A stretch of DNA of 64,000 bases, taken from the NCBI GenBank assembly GCA_003513495.1, contig DOPM01000025.1, forward strand, positions 36,739 to 100,738, given 5' to 3'. Source of the DNA: Desulfosporosinus sp. (GTDB taxonomy: Bacteria; Bacillota; Desulfitobacteriia; Desulfitobacteriales; Desulfitobacteriaceae). Of the stretch, positions 24,975 through 33,022 are shown piece after piece; the first letter of the stretch is position 1, and every line of letters starts with the position of its first letter. The notes under the pieces are model-generated. The model saw only the letters and a list, made by a program, of their open reading frames with translations. It had not been told where the DNA came from and did not search any database. A program made the position numbers and the translations under genes.

Positions 24975-25853
24975 TTAAACAATCGAGATCAATTGGCTGC
25001 TAGCATAGGAATGTAACCCTGGCAAAAAGTAATTTACTCCAAAGAAAGTGAATAGAACCGCAGCAAACCCAAAAATTGTCATCCAAGCTGCCCTTTTCCC
25101 CTTCCAGCCATACATTAACCTGGCATGCAAATAGGCTGCATAGATAATCCAAGTAATCAAAGACCAGGTTTCCTTAGGATCCCAGGACCAGTAAGTGCCC
25201 CAGGCATAATTTGCCCAGATTGCACCCGTAATAATGCACAGGGTCAAGAGGGGAAAGGCAAATCCTATGACTTTGTAAGACAGCTCATCGATTGTCTCGA
25301 GATCAGGGAAGCGAGAGATAACTCCTTGTGGATTTGTTTTATTATCAGCGCCTCTGCTCATTTTTAGCAGATACATAATCCCTAATCCAAAGGATATGGC
25401 AAACGCTCCGTAAGCCAGCGTAGCGGTCAATACGTGAAAGGTCAGCCATTTACTTTTAAGGGCTGGGGGAATCGCTTGAGCAATTCTCTCCTCCGGTCCC
25501 ATGCTCATAATAATGAACATCAAGATCAGAAAGGAAATTGGCATGACAAATCCACCAAGAGACCTTAGCTTGTAACGATACTCTATGAATAGATGGACTA
25601 GGGTAATTCCCCAAACAAAGGTAAGCAAAAATTCATAGGAATTAGAAAGCGGGGGACGTCCTGCAATAATCATTCGCAAAATAATCGCCGCAGTATTAGC
25701 GATTAAGCCAACAATGGCAAGATAGGTAGCGAATTGACCCATTAGGTCTTTCTTAGAGCCCATCCACGCCCAGTAAAAAAACATACACAGAGTGTAGGCC
25801 ATTAACATGACATAAAAGGCCGAAGTTTCAAGATTAAGTAGTCCTTGATTCAC
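24975..25853 (-). CDS. resC: Cytochrome c biogenesis protein ResC/CcsA (heme transporter)
   Basis: 292 residues with about eight membrane helices. The tryptophan-rich heme-handling motif is WGTYWSWDPKETWSLITW near residue 220. It has flanking histidines, including the WLTFHVLTATLAYGAFAI segment. The start is GTG with GGGAGGATAATC upstream. With ResB it forms the System II complex that delivers heme to apocytochromes outside the membrane. Its place upstream of the heme genes couples heme supply with cytochrome c maturation. Confidence 0.92.
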   Translation of the reverse strand: MNQGLLNLETSAFYVMLMAYTLCMFFYWAWMGSKKDLMGQFATYLAIVGLIANTAAIILRMIIAGRPPLSNSYEFLLTFVWGITLVHLFIEYRYKLRSLGGFVMPISFLILMFIIMSMGPEERIAQAIPPALKSKWLTFHVLTATLAYGAFAISFGLGIMYLLKMSRGADNKTNPQGVISRFPDLETIDELSYKVIGFAFPLLTLCIITGAIWANYAWGTYWSWDPKETWSLITWIIYAAYLHARLMYGWKGKRAAWMTIFGFAAVLFTFFGVNYFLPGLHSYASSQLISIV

Positions 25854-25921
25854 AATGATTATCCTCCCTTTACTTGTACTAGCCAGAAAGTAAAACTTAT
25901 CTTAATCTACATTAAAGTTTG

Positions 25922-27229
25922 CTATTTGGCTTGGATATCATGAATCAAGCGATCAAATTCTTTCTGGACTCTACCTGCAACTTTACCAGCCATAGCCCCC
26001 ATGGTCAGTTCCCCATCTGGTCCCTGTCCTGATTCGAAAAATCCTGAGACAACCATCGTACGCCAATAAAATGATAACATAAGTCCTAGCAGCAATAAGG
26101 CACAACCTAACCAAACAACCCATACCCCCGGGTCTTGTTTTATTTGTAGTCCCGTAAAACCAGCACTGCCCTCGAAGGTTAATTTATACTCTCCTTGGAC
26201 GTCAATTGTTTGACCTGCGTTGAGTTGTCCCGTTTGTACAGGTTCTACACCTGTCCCCCTATAGACTTGATACAGAATTGCCGGGGATTGCGGATCGTTT
26301 TTCATAGCTGCTACGATAAGATAGAGATCAGTCCCCGGTGCTTGGAAATAATTCCCGCCGCGATCTTGTAATACCATAGGGATTTTTTGTTCCTTTATAT
26401 CAGCTATTAGACGAGCCCCATTGGCAAAACTTGATTGATAAAACGTTACCCCTTTATAAGTAAGTGGATGATTTACTGAGATTGTTTGGCGAGTTATTTC
26501 TTGACCGTTTTCGATAATTCCTATATCTGTATACCAATTATCTCTCTCACCATTGGCTAAAAACCGATCCTCAGCAGAATAGATATGGACACTAAAATCT
26601 TGTTTAACCGTTCCTTTTGATACATTAATTGAATTTATAGGAATGGTTGAACCAGCACTGATCATAGCGAACCCTTTAAACCCCATTGTTGTGCCTAAGA
26701 TGGCTCCGATGACTAAAACTACAAAGGAAATATGGGAAATAAGTGACCCCCAGTTTCCCCACCTTCTTTTAATCCCTATAAAACTCCAGCCTTTGTTACT
26801 TTCTGTTGTGGTAACTTTGAACCCATTTCGTCCCAGAACATCATGGACGGATTTCTTAAGAGATTCACTCTCGCCCGTTAATTTGACGTTCATTTTATTC
26901 GGCACGGTTGAGGCACTTTCAGGCGGCTTAAGCCCAAAGGTTCGACGATAGATTCCTTGAAAACGCTGTATACTGCAAATAATTAAATTAATACAAAGTA
27001 AACCTAATAATAAGCGAAACCAAATTGTACTATAAATTTGAGTAAAACCAAGGGTTTGCCATATCTGCCCAACCGCTTTGGCCTTCTCCGGTTCTAAGTT
27101 GGCTTGTGGAAATACAGTTCCCAAACCTGCAACAAGTGCTACTAACCCTAACAACACGAGACCCAATTTCATGGAGCTGAAAATTTTCCATAGTTCCTCT
27201 ACTATGCCCTCATCGCGGTGTTCCTTCAC
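25922..27229 (-). CDS. resB: Cytochrome c biogenesis protein ResB (Ccs1)
   Basis: 435 residues with a GTG start after AAGGGGCG. There are three N-terminal membrane helices (FSSMKLGLVLLGLVALVAGL, then one ending LICSIQRF, then SFVVLVIGAILGTTMGF), a large extracytoplasmic domain, and a final helix (VWLGCALLLLGLMLSFYW). It partners ResC in the System II cytochrome c synthetase. It is the first gene of the long heme operon and is preceded by a recognisable promoter. Confidence 0.92.
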   Translation of the reverse strand: MKEHRDEGIVEELWKIFSSMKLGLVLLGLVALVAGLGTVFPQANLEPEKAKAVGQIWQTLGFTQIYSTIWFRLLLGLLCINLIICSIQRFQGIYRRTFGLKPPESASTVPNKMNVKLTGESESLKKSVHDVLGRNGFKVTTTESNKGWSFIGIKRRWGNWGSLISHISFVVLVIGAILGTTMGFKGFAMISAGSTIPINSINVSKGTVKQDFSVHIYSAEDRFLANGERDNWYTDIGIIENGQEITRQTISVNHPLTYKGVTFYQSSFANGARLIADIKEQKIPMVLQDRGGNYFQAPGTDLYLIVAAMKNDPQSPAILYQVYRGTGVEPVQTGQLNAGQTIDVQGEYKLTFEGSAGFTGLQIKQDPGVWVVWLGCALLLLGLMLSFYWRTMVVSGFFESGQGPDGELTMGAMAGKVAGRVQKEFDRLIHDIQAK

Positions 27230-27296
27230 TGAATCGCCCCTTCTCTAGCAATGACTTACATCCAAAAATATGTGTAAGCAGTGTTTCAATCATGTT

Positions 27297-27325
27297 ATTA
27301 TACCCCAAAAGAGGATGGATATGAA
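27297..27325 (-). promoter_or_regulatory. Probable sigma-A promoter of the resB-heme operon
   Basis: On the minus strand TTCATA (27320-27325), a 17-bp spacer, and a perfect TATAAT (27297-27302), about 70 bp upstream of resB. The -35 is weak, so an activator may assist. No other promoter-like sequence was found in the 125-bp gap. Confidence 0.45.
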
Positions 27326-27354
27326 CTTTTACGGCAAAGGGAGGGTGGTTGAGG

Positions 27355-27957
27355 TCACACCTCTCCTTCTCTTTTAATAACACCTTCTAAGAGTAAAGAA
27401 TATTTAAAATTGATATTATCCATAAATGATAGTTTTAGATCACTGCTCATGGTAGTTTTAAGAATACCTGAAAACATCTCATTGATTATTTCTGGCGGAA
27501 TATCTTTCCTGAACTCATTTTTGGTTCGCCCTTCTAAAATGATGTTGGATAAAATCTCCATAAAGCGATTTCCATGAGGTGGCTCTCTATTGACTTTATC
27601 TGAGTTATGATAAAACTTCATATATAAACTAATCAGTTGACGATTTTCGTCATGGGTCTTTCCTATGACCTGAAGGATTTGGGTTAACTTTTGGGTTGAA
27701 TTTAACATTGATGATTGAATGTCCTCACAAGTTTGACTAGCTTTGTCTATTCTTTCAGCTAGGCAGTACTTTAGAATAGCCTCCTTAGATTCGAAGTAAT
27801 TATAGAAGGTACCCGTCCCAAGAGCTGCTTTCTCCATTATTTCCGCAACCGTAGTTTCATTTAGGCCCTTTTTAAAATATAAGGTCAACGCTATTTCCGC
27901 TATAGTCTTTTTTGTCTGAAGCTTCTTTTTTTCTCGCCTGTTCATTTCTACCAGCAT
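27355..27957 (-). CDS. TetR/AcrR-family transcriptional regulator
   Basis: 200 residues from ATG 27957 (MLVEMNRREKKKLQTKKTIA), preceded by GGGGGGATAAAC. The upstream in-frame starts lack a ribosome site. The TetR helix-turn-helix reads FKKGLNETTVAEIMEKAALG and GTFYNYFESKEAILKYCLAE. The C-terminal ligand domain is not recognisable to subfamily. It has its own strong promoter flanked by two palindromes, so it probably represses itself. Targets outside this region are unknown. Confidence 0.9.
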   Translation of the reverse strand: MLVEMNRREKKKLQTKKTIAEIALTLYFKKGLNETTVAEIMEKAALGTGTFYNYFESKEAILKYCLAERIDKASQTCEDIQSSMLNSTQKLTQILQVIGKTHDENRQLISLYMKFYHNSDKVNREPPHGNRFMEILSNIILEGRTKNEFRKDIPPEIINEMFSGILKTTMSSDLKLSFMDNINFKYSLLLEGVIKREGEV

Positions 27958-28046
27958 GTTTATCCCCCCAGAGATTGACCGGTCTACAATCCAATGGGAC
28001 AATAGGACAGGTTCCCTGTCCCATTCTTGTTCCATTCAACAATAAA

Positions 28047-28060
28047 GTGAACCGGTTCAC
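28047..28060. promoter_or_regulatory. Palindrome GTGAACCGGTTCAC just downstream of the tetR -10
   Basis: A perfect 14-bp palindrome beginning 6 bp downstream of the TATAAT of the TetR gene promoter. Binding here would block transcription start. It differs in sequence from the second palindrome upstream of the -35, so the two may bind different proteins. Confidence 0.55.
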
Positions 28061-28065
28061 AATTC

Positions 28066-28094
28066 ATTATATTGGCAGAAATATCGGTTGTCAA
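28066..28094 (-). promoter_or_regulatory. Consensus sigma-A promoter of the TetR regulator gene
   Basis: Minus-strand TTGACA (28089-28094), exactly 17 bp, TATAAT (28066-28071). This is a perfect match to both hexamers and optimal spacing. Such a strong promoter, flanked by palindromes on both sides, is what a tightly self-repressed gene shows. Confidence 0.8.
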
Positions 28095-28121
28095 TTAAAA
28101 ATGAATGCGTTCATTTTTAAT
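28094..28121. promoter_or_regulatory. Operator-like inverted repeat overlapping the tetR -35
   Basis: Arms ATTAAAAATGAA (28094-28105) and TTCATTTTTAAT (28110-28121) around TGCG. The core GAATGCGTTC is a common TetR/AcrR-type operator pattern. It abuts the TTGACA element. Confidence 0.6.
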
Positions 28122-28140
28122 ATATTTAATAGTTAAATCC

Positions 28141-28173
28141 AAAAAGACCTACAGACTAGCTGCAGGTCTTTTT
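28141..28173 (-). terminator. Terminator of the menaquinone/Tat operon
   Basis: AAAAAGACCTACAG (28141-28154) and CTGCAGGTCTTTTT (28160-28173) pair with one mismatch around a short loop and give a T run on the minus strand. It lies 26 bp past the polyprenyl diphosphate synthase stop. Confidence 0.85.
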
Positions 28174-28198
28174 AATCATAATGGACTTTCTGTCTCTT

Positions 28199-29167
28199 CT
28201 AAAACTTACGTGTTCGGATAAACTCAGCAAGCTCTTCCAAAGCTTTACGGGTGGGGATTTTGGGCAGTTCCTGTAAATGTCTTTTAGCCTTCGCAATATA
28301 TAAATCCACAAGCTGCATAGACTGATCAATGGCACCACTAGATTTAATTAGTCCTATAGTTTCACTTACCTCATCATCTGTTTTATCCATTTTCTTAAGT
28401 AACGCCTTTAATCGGGTAGACTCTGAAGATAATTGAAGAGCGAGAATCATAGGTAAGGTCATAATTCCCTGGCGCAAATCCCCCCCAATCGGTTTGCCGA
28501 ATTCGGAGGGCTTAGCCGTAATATCTAAAACATCATCGACGATTTGAAAAGCCATTCCCAATGAATGACCATAGGCACCTAAAGCCCAGACCTGACGCTT
28601 AGAACCACCAGACACTAAAGCCCCTAATTTGCAACATGCCGAAATCAACAAGGCTGTTTTACGTTTAATACGGTAATAATACTGTTTCAAGGTTTGTTCA
28701 ACATCGAAGGAACACTTAATCTGCTGAATTTCCCCTTGACACATTTCAACACTGATCTCGGCTAGAATACGTGCGACCTCTGGATGATCAATCTTAGAAA
28801 TGAGCATCAGGGATTTGGCTAACAGATAATCCCCTGTTTCCACGGAAACGACATTACCCCATTTCGCTTTAACCGTCTCCCGCCCTCTCCTGGTCATCGA
28901 GGCATCTACCACATCATCATGAACCAACGAAGACATATGAATAAGTTCTAAGGCCATCGCAACTGGCATTAAACGCTCTAATGGATAGCCAAAAAACTTA
29001 CCAGCTAAAAGCGTAAAGGCCGGGCGCAATCGCTTACCTCCGGCAGCCAACAAATGGACAGCAGAATCTTGGAGAATTGGATAGTCCGTCTCCACGAATT
29101 TTGTCAGTTCTTTTTCAACCCGTTGTAGATCTGAATTGATTTGATTGAAGAGCCAGAGTTGTTTCAA
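28199..29167 (-). CDS. hepT: Polyprenyl (probably heptaprenyl) diphosphate synthase, catalytic subunit
   Basis: 322 residues from TTG 29167, following AGGTGAATCGG. An ATG at 29200 is in frame but lacks a ribosome site and lies further inside the Tat gene. Both aspartate-rich motifs are intact: HDDVVDASMTRRG near residue 85 and VDDVLDITAKPSEFGKPIGG near residue 210. It makes the prenyl chain for menaquinone. It is last in an operon whose first gene encodes a degenerate prenyl-synthase-like protein, reminiscent of the two-subunit HepS/HepT enzyme of Bacillus. Confidence 0.9.
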   Translation of the reverse strand: MKQLWLFNQINSDLQRVEKELTKFVETDYPILQDSAVHLLAAGGKRLRPAFTLLAGKFFGYPLERLMPVAMALELIHMSSLVHDDVVDASMTRRGRETVKAKWGNVVSVETGDYLLAKSLMLISKIDHPEVARILAEISVEMCQGEIQQIKCSFDVEQTLKQYYYRIKRKTALLISACCKLGALVSGGSKRQVWALGAYGHSLGMAFQIVDDVLDITAKPSEFGKPIGGDLRQGIMTLPMILALQLSSESTRLKALLKKMDKTDDEVSETIGLIKSSGAIDQSMQLVDLYIAKAKRHLQELPKIPTRKALEELAEFIRTRKF

Positions 29168-29174
29168 AACCGAT

Positions 29175-29537
29175 TCACCTGCTTGCACCCTTTTCTTCAT
29201 AAGATACCATATCCAATGGTAGTTCCGCTAGGGGATCCTTCTTAACTTCATCCTCGTAAGTCAGTAGATCGTCGTCTGCTTCAGGATCTTCTGCCTCACT
29301 TTTAGGGGCATCCTTATCCTTCTCAACACCACGTGATGAGGTTGTTTGTTCAAATGCTTTATTCATGATATTAGTCGGTGTATCTATGGTGTTTTGAAAC
29401 TCTTTGGTCAATTCATTGGTTGCTTTTCGAATTTCAAAAATAAGTTTACCGATGGACCGAGCGATAACTGGCAGATCCTCTGGTCCAAACAAAATCAGGA
29501 CAACAACCAGTATTAAGAGGATTTCACTTAACCCCAT
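29175..29537 (-). CDS. Twin-arginine translocase TatA/TatB-family protein
   Basis: 120 residues, ATG after AAAGGGGGG. There is an N-terminal membrane helix (EILLILVVVLILF) with the FGPEDLP hinge, followed by an amphipathic helix (ARSIGKLIFEIRKATNELTK) and a charged tail. The long tail and hinge are TatB-like, but single TatA/B proteins can serve both roles in Firmicutes. It adjoins tatC. The window encodes at least two probable Tat substrates, the molybdoenzyme and the MBL hydrolase. Confidence 0.88.
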   Translation of the reverse strand: MGLSEILLILVVVLILFGPEDLPVIARSIGKLIFEIRKATNELTKEFQNTIDTPTNIMNKAFEQTTSSRGVEKDKDAPKSEAEDPEADDDLLTYEDEVKKDPLAELPLDMVSYEEKGASR

Positions 29538-29565
29538 GTTTTACCCCCCTTTAGAACGAGTTTAC

Positions 29566-30333
29566 TCACTTCAGAGCCAGCTCGTTCTCTCTTTTACGAG
29601 CGACAAGATAGCCCAGCCAGATGCTGATTTCATAGAGGAGATACATTGGCCCAGCCATGAGGAGCTGAGTAAGCAGATCCGGTGTTGGGGAAACCACCAC
29701 CGCCAGAATAACTATTGTGAGGACTGCCCAACGTCTTTTTGTTGCTAAGTCTTGAGGGGTCAATACTCCAATGCGAATTAGCACTAACAAGACAATGGGA
29801 AGTTGAAAGACCAAGCCAAAGGTTAAGAACATAGTCGTTAGAAAGCTAACGTAGGAGGTTTTGGTCAGGAAGGGTGTATAAGATGTTACAGCCTCACCAC
29901 CAACAAAAAGCAAGAACTTAAGCCCAATAGGCAGTACTACAAAGAAACACAACCCGACTCCACTGAGAAAGAGAACCACTGAACTAGGAAAAACAAAATA
30001 CAAGTATTTTCGTTCATTCTGCTTTAAGGCAGGTAGGACGAAACTCCAGATTTGCCAGACGACTACCGGAAGAGCTAGGACTATGCCAATAAGTAAAGAG
30101 ACTTTAACCTTGACCAACATCGGTTCCAAGGGAGTTGTCGTAATAAACGTGATCTCTTGAAGTTGAGTTACCGGAGCTGCCAGATAGCCAAAGGTCTGAT
30201 CACTGAAAAACCATCCGACCAGGGTGCCTAGTAATATTGCATAGGCTGATAGAATCAGCACTTTACGTAAGGCTTTTAAGTGTTCCATCAAGGGTAAATT
30301 GGCCTCATTAAGCTGTCGCTTGCGCCTGCGCAT
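29566..30333 (-). CDS. tatC: Sec-independent protein translocase TatC
   Basis: 255 residues with six membrane helices. Characteristic segments are LPLMEHLKALRKVLILSAYA at the N-terminus, LEPMLVKVKVSLLIGIVLALP, and VVSPTPDLLTQLLMAGPMY near the end. TatC recognises the twin-arginine signal. It starts 4 bp after mqnC, so quinone synthesis and Tat export share a transcript. Confidence 0.95.
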   Translation of the reverse strand: MRRRKRQLNEANLPLMEHLKALRKVLILSAYAILLGTLVGWFFSDQTFGYLAAPVTQLQEITFITTTPLEPMLVKVKVSLLIGIVLALPVVVWQIWSFVLPALKQNERKYLYFVFPSSVVLFLSGVGLCFFVVLPIGLKFLLFVGGEAVTSYTPFLTKTSYVSFLTTMFLTFGLVFQLPIVLLVLIRIGVLTPQDLATKRRWAVLTIVILAVVVSPTPDLLTQLLMAGPMYLLYEISIWLGYLVARKRENELALK

Positions 30334-30337
30334 CCGC

Positions 30338-31420
30338 CTACACTTCCTTCCTGTACACCTTTAGACACTCGTAGTGCGTATTACGCTGCACAGCTTGGTA
30401 ACCGGCATCTTCAATACAACGAATGATCTCCTTCAGCGGGACACGTGTTTGTACGCCAGCGGCTCGAACAACATTCTCCTCTAACATAGTACTGCCAAAA
30501 TCATTAGCTCCAAAACTTAGAGCAACCTGGGCCATCTTGGCCCCTTGAGTTACCCACGAAGCTTGGATATTGGGTACATTATCAAGCATTAAGCGTGCAA
30601 CAGCCAAGGTCCTCAGGTACTCTACCCCTGTACTTCCCTCACCGCCAAGTAAAGTGTTGGTAGGAGCAAAACTCCAAGGGATAAAGGCAGTAAACCCACC
30701 CGTTTGATCCTGGGCTTCCCGAACACGAACCATATGTAAAATCCGTTCTTCAAAGGTTTCCACGTGCCCAAACATCATAGTCGCCGTTGTTTTCATACCT
30801 TGTTTGTGCGCCGCGGTCATAACATCCATCCACTGCTGCCAACCAATTTTATTGGGGCTGATCAGCTGACGAACGCGGTCATCCAGGATTTCTGCTCCTC
30901 CCCCTGGAATGGAATCTAAACCTGCGTTTCGAAGTCGAAGGATTACTTCCTCAATAGGTAATTTAGATTTATTCGCTAAGTCCCAGATTTCCGGAGGGCT
31001 AAAGGAGTGAATATGAATAGGGTAATGGGCCTTAATATCGCGCAGGAGGTTTTCAAAATACTCTAAATCCAGGTCAGGATGTAATCCGCCTTGAATTAAG
31101 AGCTGAGTTCCTCCAACTGCAATAGTTTCTTTAATTTTAGCATGTAATTCGTCCCGTGACAAAATATATCCTTTAGGATCCTCCGGTTTACAATAAAAAG
31201 CACAGAATTTACATTGACAAGAACAAACATTCGTATAGTTTATATTGCGGTCAATAACGAAGGTTATAACTTTTTCAGGATGCATTTGGCTTCGAATGAG
31301 ATTTGCTCCTTGCCCCAAAGAAAGAAGATCCGCATTTTGGAGTAGTTTAATCCCATCTGAGACGGACAACCGCTCACCTGCCAAACGTTTTTCAATAATT
31401 TTTATAGTTTCCGTTTGCAT
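30338..31420 (-). CDS. mqnC: Cyclic dehypoxanthine futalosine synthase (radical SAM)
   Basis: 360 residues, ATG after GGGGGAGAAGTGC. The radical SAM cluster CSCQCKFCAFYC sits in the typical NINYTNVC context near residue 60, then GGTQLLIQGGLHPDLDLEY and HSFSPPEI. C-terminal segments GGFTAFIPWSFAPTNTLL and ANDFGSTMLEENVVRAAG match MqnC. It cyclises dehypoxanthine futalosine in the futalosine route to menaquinone. The neighbouring MqnE-like protein cannot do the earlier radical step, so a complete MqnE must be encoded elsewhere if the route operates. Confidence 0.93.
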   Translation of the reverse strand: MQTETIKIIEKRLAGERLSVSDGIKLLQNADLLSLGQGANLIRSQMHPEKVITFVIDRNINYTNVCSCQCKFCAFYCKPEDPKGYILSRDELHAKIKETIAVGGTQLLIQGGLHPDLDLEYFENLLRDIKAHYPIHIHSFSPPEIWDLANKSKLPIEEVILRLRNAGLDSIPGGGAEILDDRVRQLISPNKIGWQQWMDVMTAAHKQGMKTTATMMFGHVETFEERILHMVRVREAQDQTGGFTAFIPWSFAPTNTLLGGEGSTGVEYLRTLAVARLMLDNVPNIQASWVTQGAKMAQVALSFGANDFGSTMLEENVVRAAGVQTRVPLKEIIRCIEDAGYQAVQRNTHYECLKVYRKEV

Positions 31421-31440
31421 GCACTTCTCCCCCTTCCCGC

Positions 31441-32136
31441 CTAATTGAACTTGCGAATACGATATTGACTATCTCGCTCTACCGCATCTCGCCCTGCCTT
31501 TTGAATCAGGTGGATCAAGGCACGCTTACTCACAGTATTACTTAATTCAACCCCCGCTTTAGGACCACTTTCTCCCTCCAAAACCGTGCCGTCTAAATCA
31601 TCCACTCCAAAAGCGAGTGAAGCTTGAGCTAGTTTTGGACCCAACATCATCCAATAAGCTTTAATATGGTCAAAATTGTCTAGAAGAATCCTTGAAATTG
31701 CAAGCATCTTTAGATCTTCATAGCCTGTTGTTGTTCCGACACCCATAGTTCCTTCTAACTTAGTGTTCTCAGAGTAAAAAGGAATCGGGCTAAAAGCTAA
31801 AAATTCTTTCGTCTGGTCTTGAAGAATTCGGAGTTGTAGTAAACGTCGGATTCGTTCTTCTTGGGATTCTTGATTTCCATAAACCATTGATGAAATAGAG
31901 CGCTTTTCAATCTCATCAAATGAAGCGTCAATATCCGCGTAATCCACCGGACGATTGACCATGTAAAAGGTTTGATTGCCATTTTTACGTTCGCGTACGA
32001 TATTAGCCATATATCCAAGGGCCAGTATCTCTTGGCTGTTGATCATTCGCAGGCCTGCATCAGCGTCCAATCGTTGCCCTTTTTCGACGTAATCGATCAG
32101 ATCTCTAAGTTCGCTTTGCGCAAACAATGAGGGCAT
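31441..32136 (-). CDS. MqnE-like protein lacking the radical SAM core
   Basis: 231 residues, ATG after AAAGGAGGGG. The first 65 residues (LDADAGLRMINSQEILALGYMANIVRERKNGNQTFYMVNRP) follow aminodeoxyfutalosine synthase MqnE, but at the point where MqnE continues NPTNVCVYRCKFC this protein reads VDYADIDASFDEIEKR and jumps to the post-barrel region. The remainder (FLAFSPIPFYSENTKLEG, MLAISRILLDNFDHIKAYWM, AFGVDDLDGTVLEGE, AGRDAVERDS) again follows MqnE. There is no CxxxCxxC anywhere, and about 130-150 residues of core are absent. The frame is clean and the ribosome site strong, so it looks maintained rather than decaying. Role unknown: perhaps a partner or regulator of MqnC or of a full MqnE. 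Confidence 0.85.
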   Translation of the reverse strand: MPSLFAQSELRDLIDYVEKGQRLDADAGLRMINSQEILALGYMANIVRERKNGNQTFYMVNRPVDYADIDASFDEIEKRSISSMVYGNQESQEERIRRLLQLRILQDQTKEFLAFSPIPFYSENTKLEGTMGVGTTTGYEDLKMLAISRILLDNFDHIKAYWMMLGPKLAQASLAFGVDDLDGTVLEGESGPKAGVELSNTVSKRALIHLIQKAGRDAVERDSQYRIRKFN

Positions 32137-32155
32137 ATCCTACCCCTCCTTTATC

Positions 32156-33007
32156 TCACAATAAGATTAAATCCATTACGGAAAAGACAAAAAGCAGAAT
32201 GCTTAAATAACCATTAAGGTCAAAAAACGCAACTCCTAACTTGGAGAAGTCATTAGCCGAGACAATACGATGTTGCCTAAAAAGCAAAACAATAGCAATG
32301 GCAACGCCGATATAATAAAGCCAGCTCATTGACATCACCACTCCCACAGCAATAAAAAAAAGCGGCGCGATGATGTGCAGAAACGTCGAGATCTCCAAGG
32401 CTCTCTGTATCCCAAAAACGGCTGGGATCGAGTGCAGCCCTTCTTTGCGGTCAAACTCAACATCTTGACAGGCATAAACCACATCAAAACCCGCAACCCA
32501 GGTCATGACTCCTAACCCTAAGAGGACAGGGGCCAGAGCCCAATGACCAGTTACTCCAATCCAAGCTCCTGCGGGAGCCAAACCCAACGAGATCCCTAAT
32601 ACTAAATGGCAAGCCCAAGTAAAACGTTTAGTATAAGAATATAAGACCAGAAAGAAAACGGCGATTGGCATCAATAATAACGCTAATAAATTGAGCTTAT
32701 AGGCTGATATACCTAAAAGCAGAAAGGACAGCACAGTATATAGGTAAACCTCATTTACTCTAAGCTGGCCCGCGGGCAACGCTCTCTGGGCCGTCCGGGG
32801 ATTACGTGCATCAATGTGCCGATCAATCAGCCGATTTAAAGACATTGCGGCTGTTCTAGCCCCAACCATAGCTAGAGTGATCCATAAGAGTTTCATCGCT
32901 GGCGGAACACCATTTGCAGCCAAAAAGCCTCCTAAATAAGCAAAGGGCAGAGCAAAAATTGTATGTTCCAACTTAATCATTTCAAAGAAAACCTTTAGTT
33001 TATCCAT
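32156..33007 (-). CDS. UbiA-family prenyltransferase of menaquinone synthesis (MqnP-like)
   Basis: 283 residues with about eight membrane helices. The two aspartate-rich motifs are MSLNRLIDRHIDARNPRTA near residue 65 and DVVYACQDVEFDRKEGLHS near residue 185. It attaches a polyprenyl chain to the aromatic quinone precursor at the membrane. In futalosine-pathway organisms this UbiA-type enzyme replaces MenA. Flanked by an MqnE-like gene and a HepS-like gene, in the operon with mqnC and hepT. Confidence 0.9.
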   Translation of the reverse strand: MDKLKVFFEMIKLEHTIFALPFAYLGGFLAANGVPPAMKLLWITLAMVGARTAAMSLNRLIDRHIDARNPRTAQRALPAGQLRVNEVYLYTVLSFLLLGISAYKLNLLALLLMPIAVFFLVLYSYTKRFTWACHLVLGISLGLAPAGAWIGVTGHWALAPVLLGLGVMTWVAGFDVVYACQDVEFDRKEGLHSIPAVFGIQRALEISTFLHIIAPLFFIAVGVVMSMSWLYYIGVAIAIVLLFRQHRIVSANDFSKLGVAFFDLNGYLSILLFVFSVMDLILL

Positions 33008-33022
33008 ACTCCACTCCGTTCG

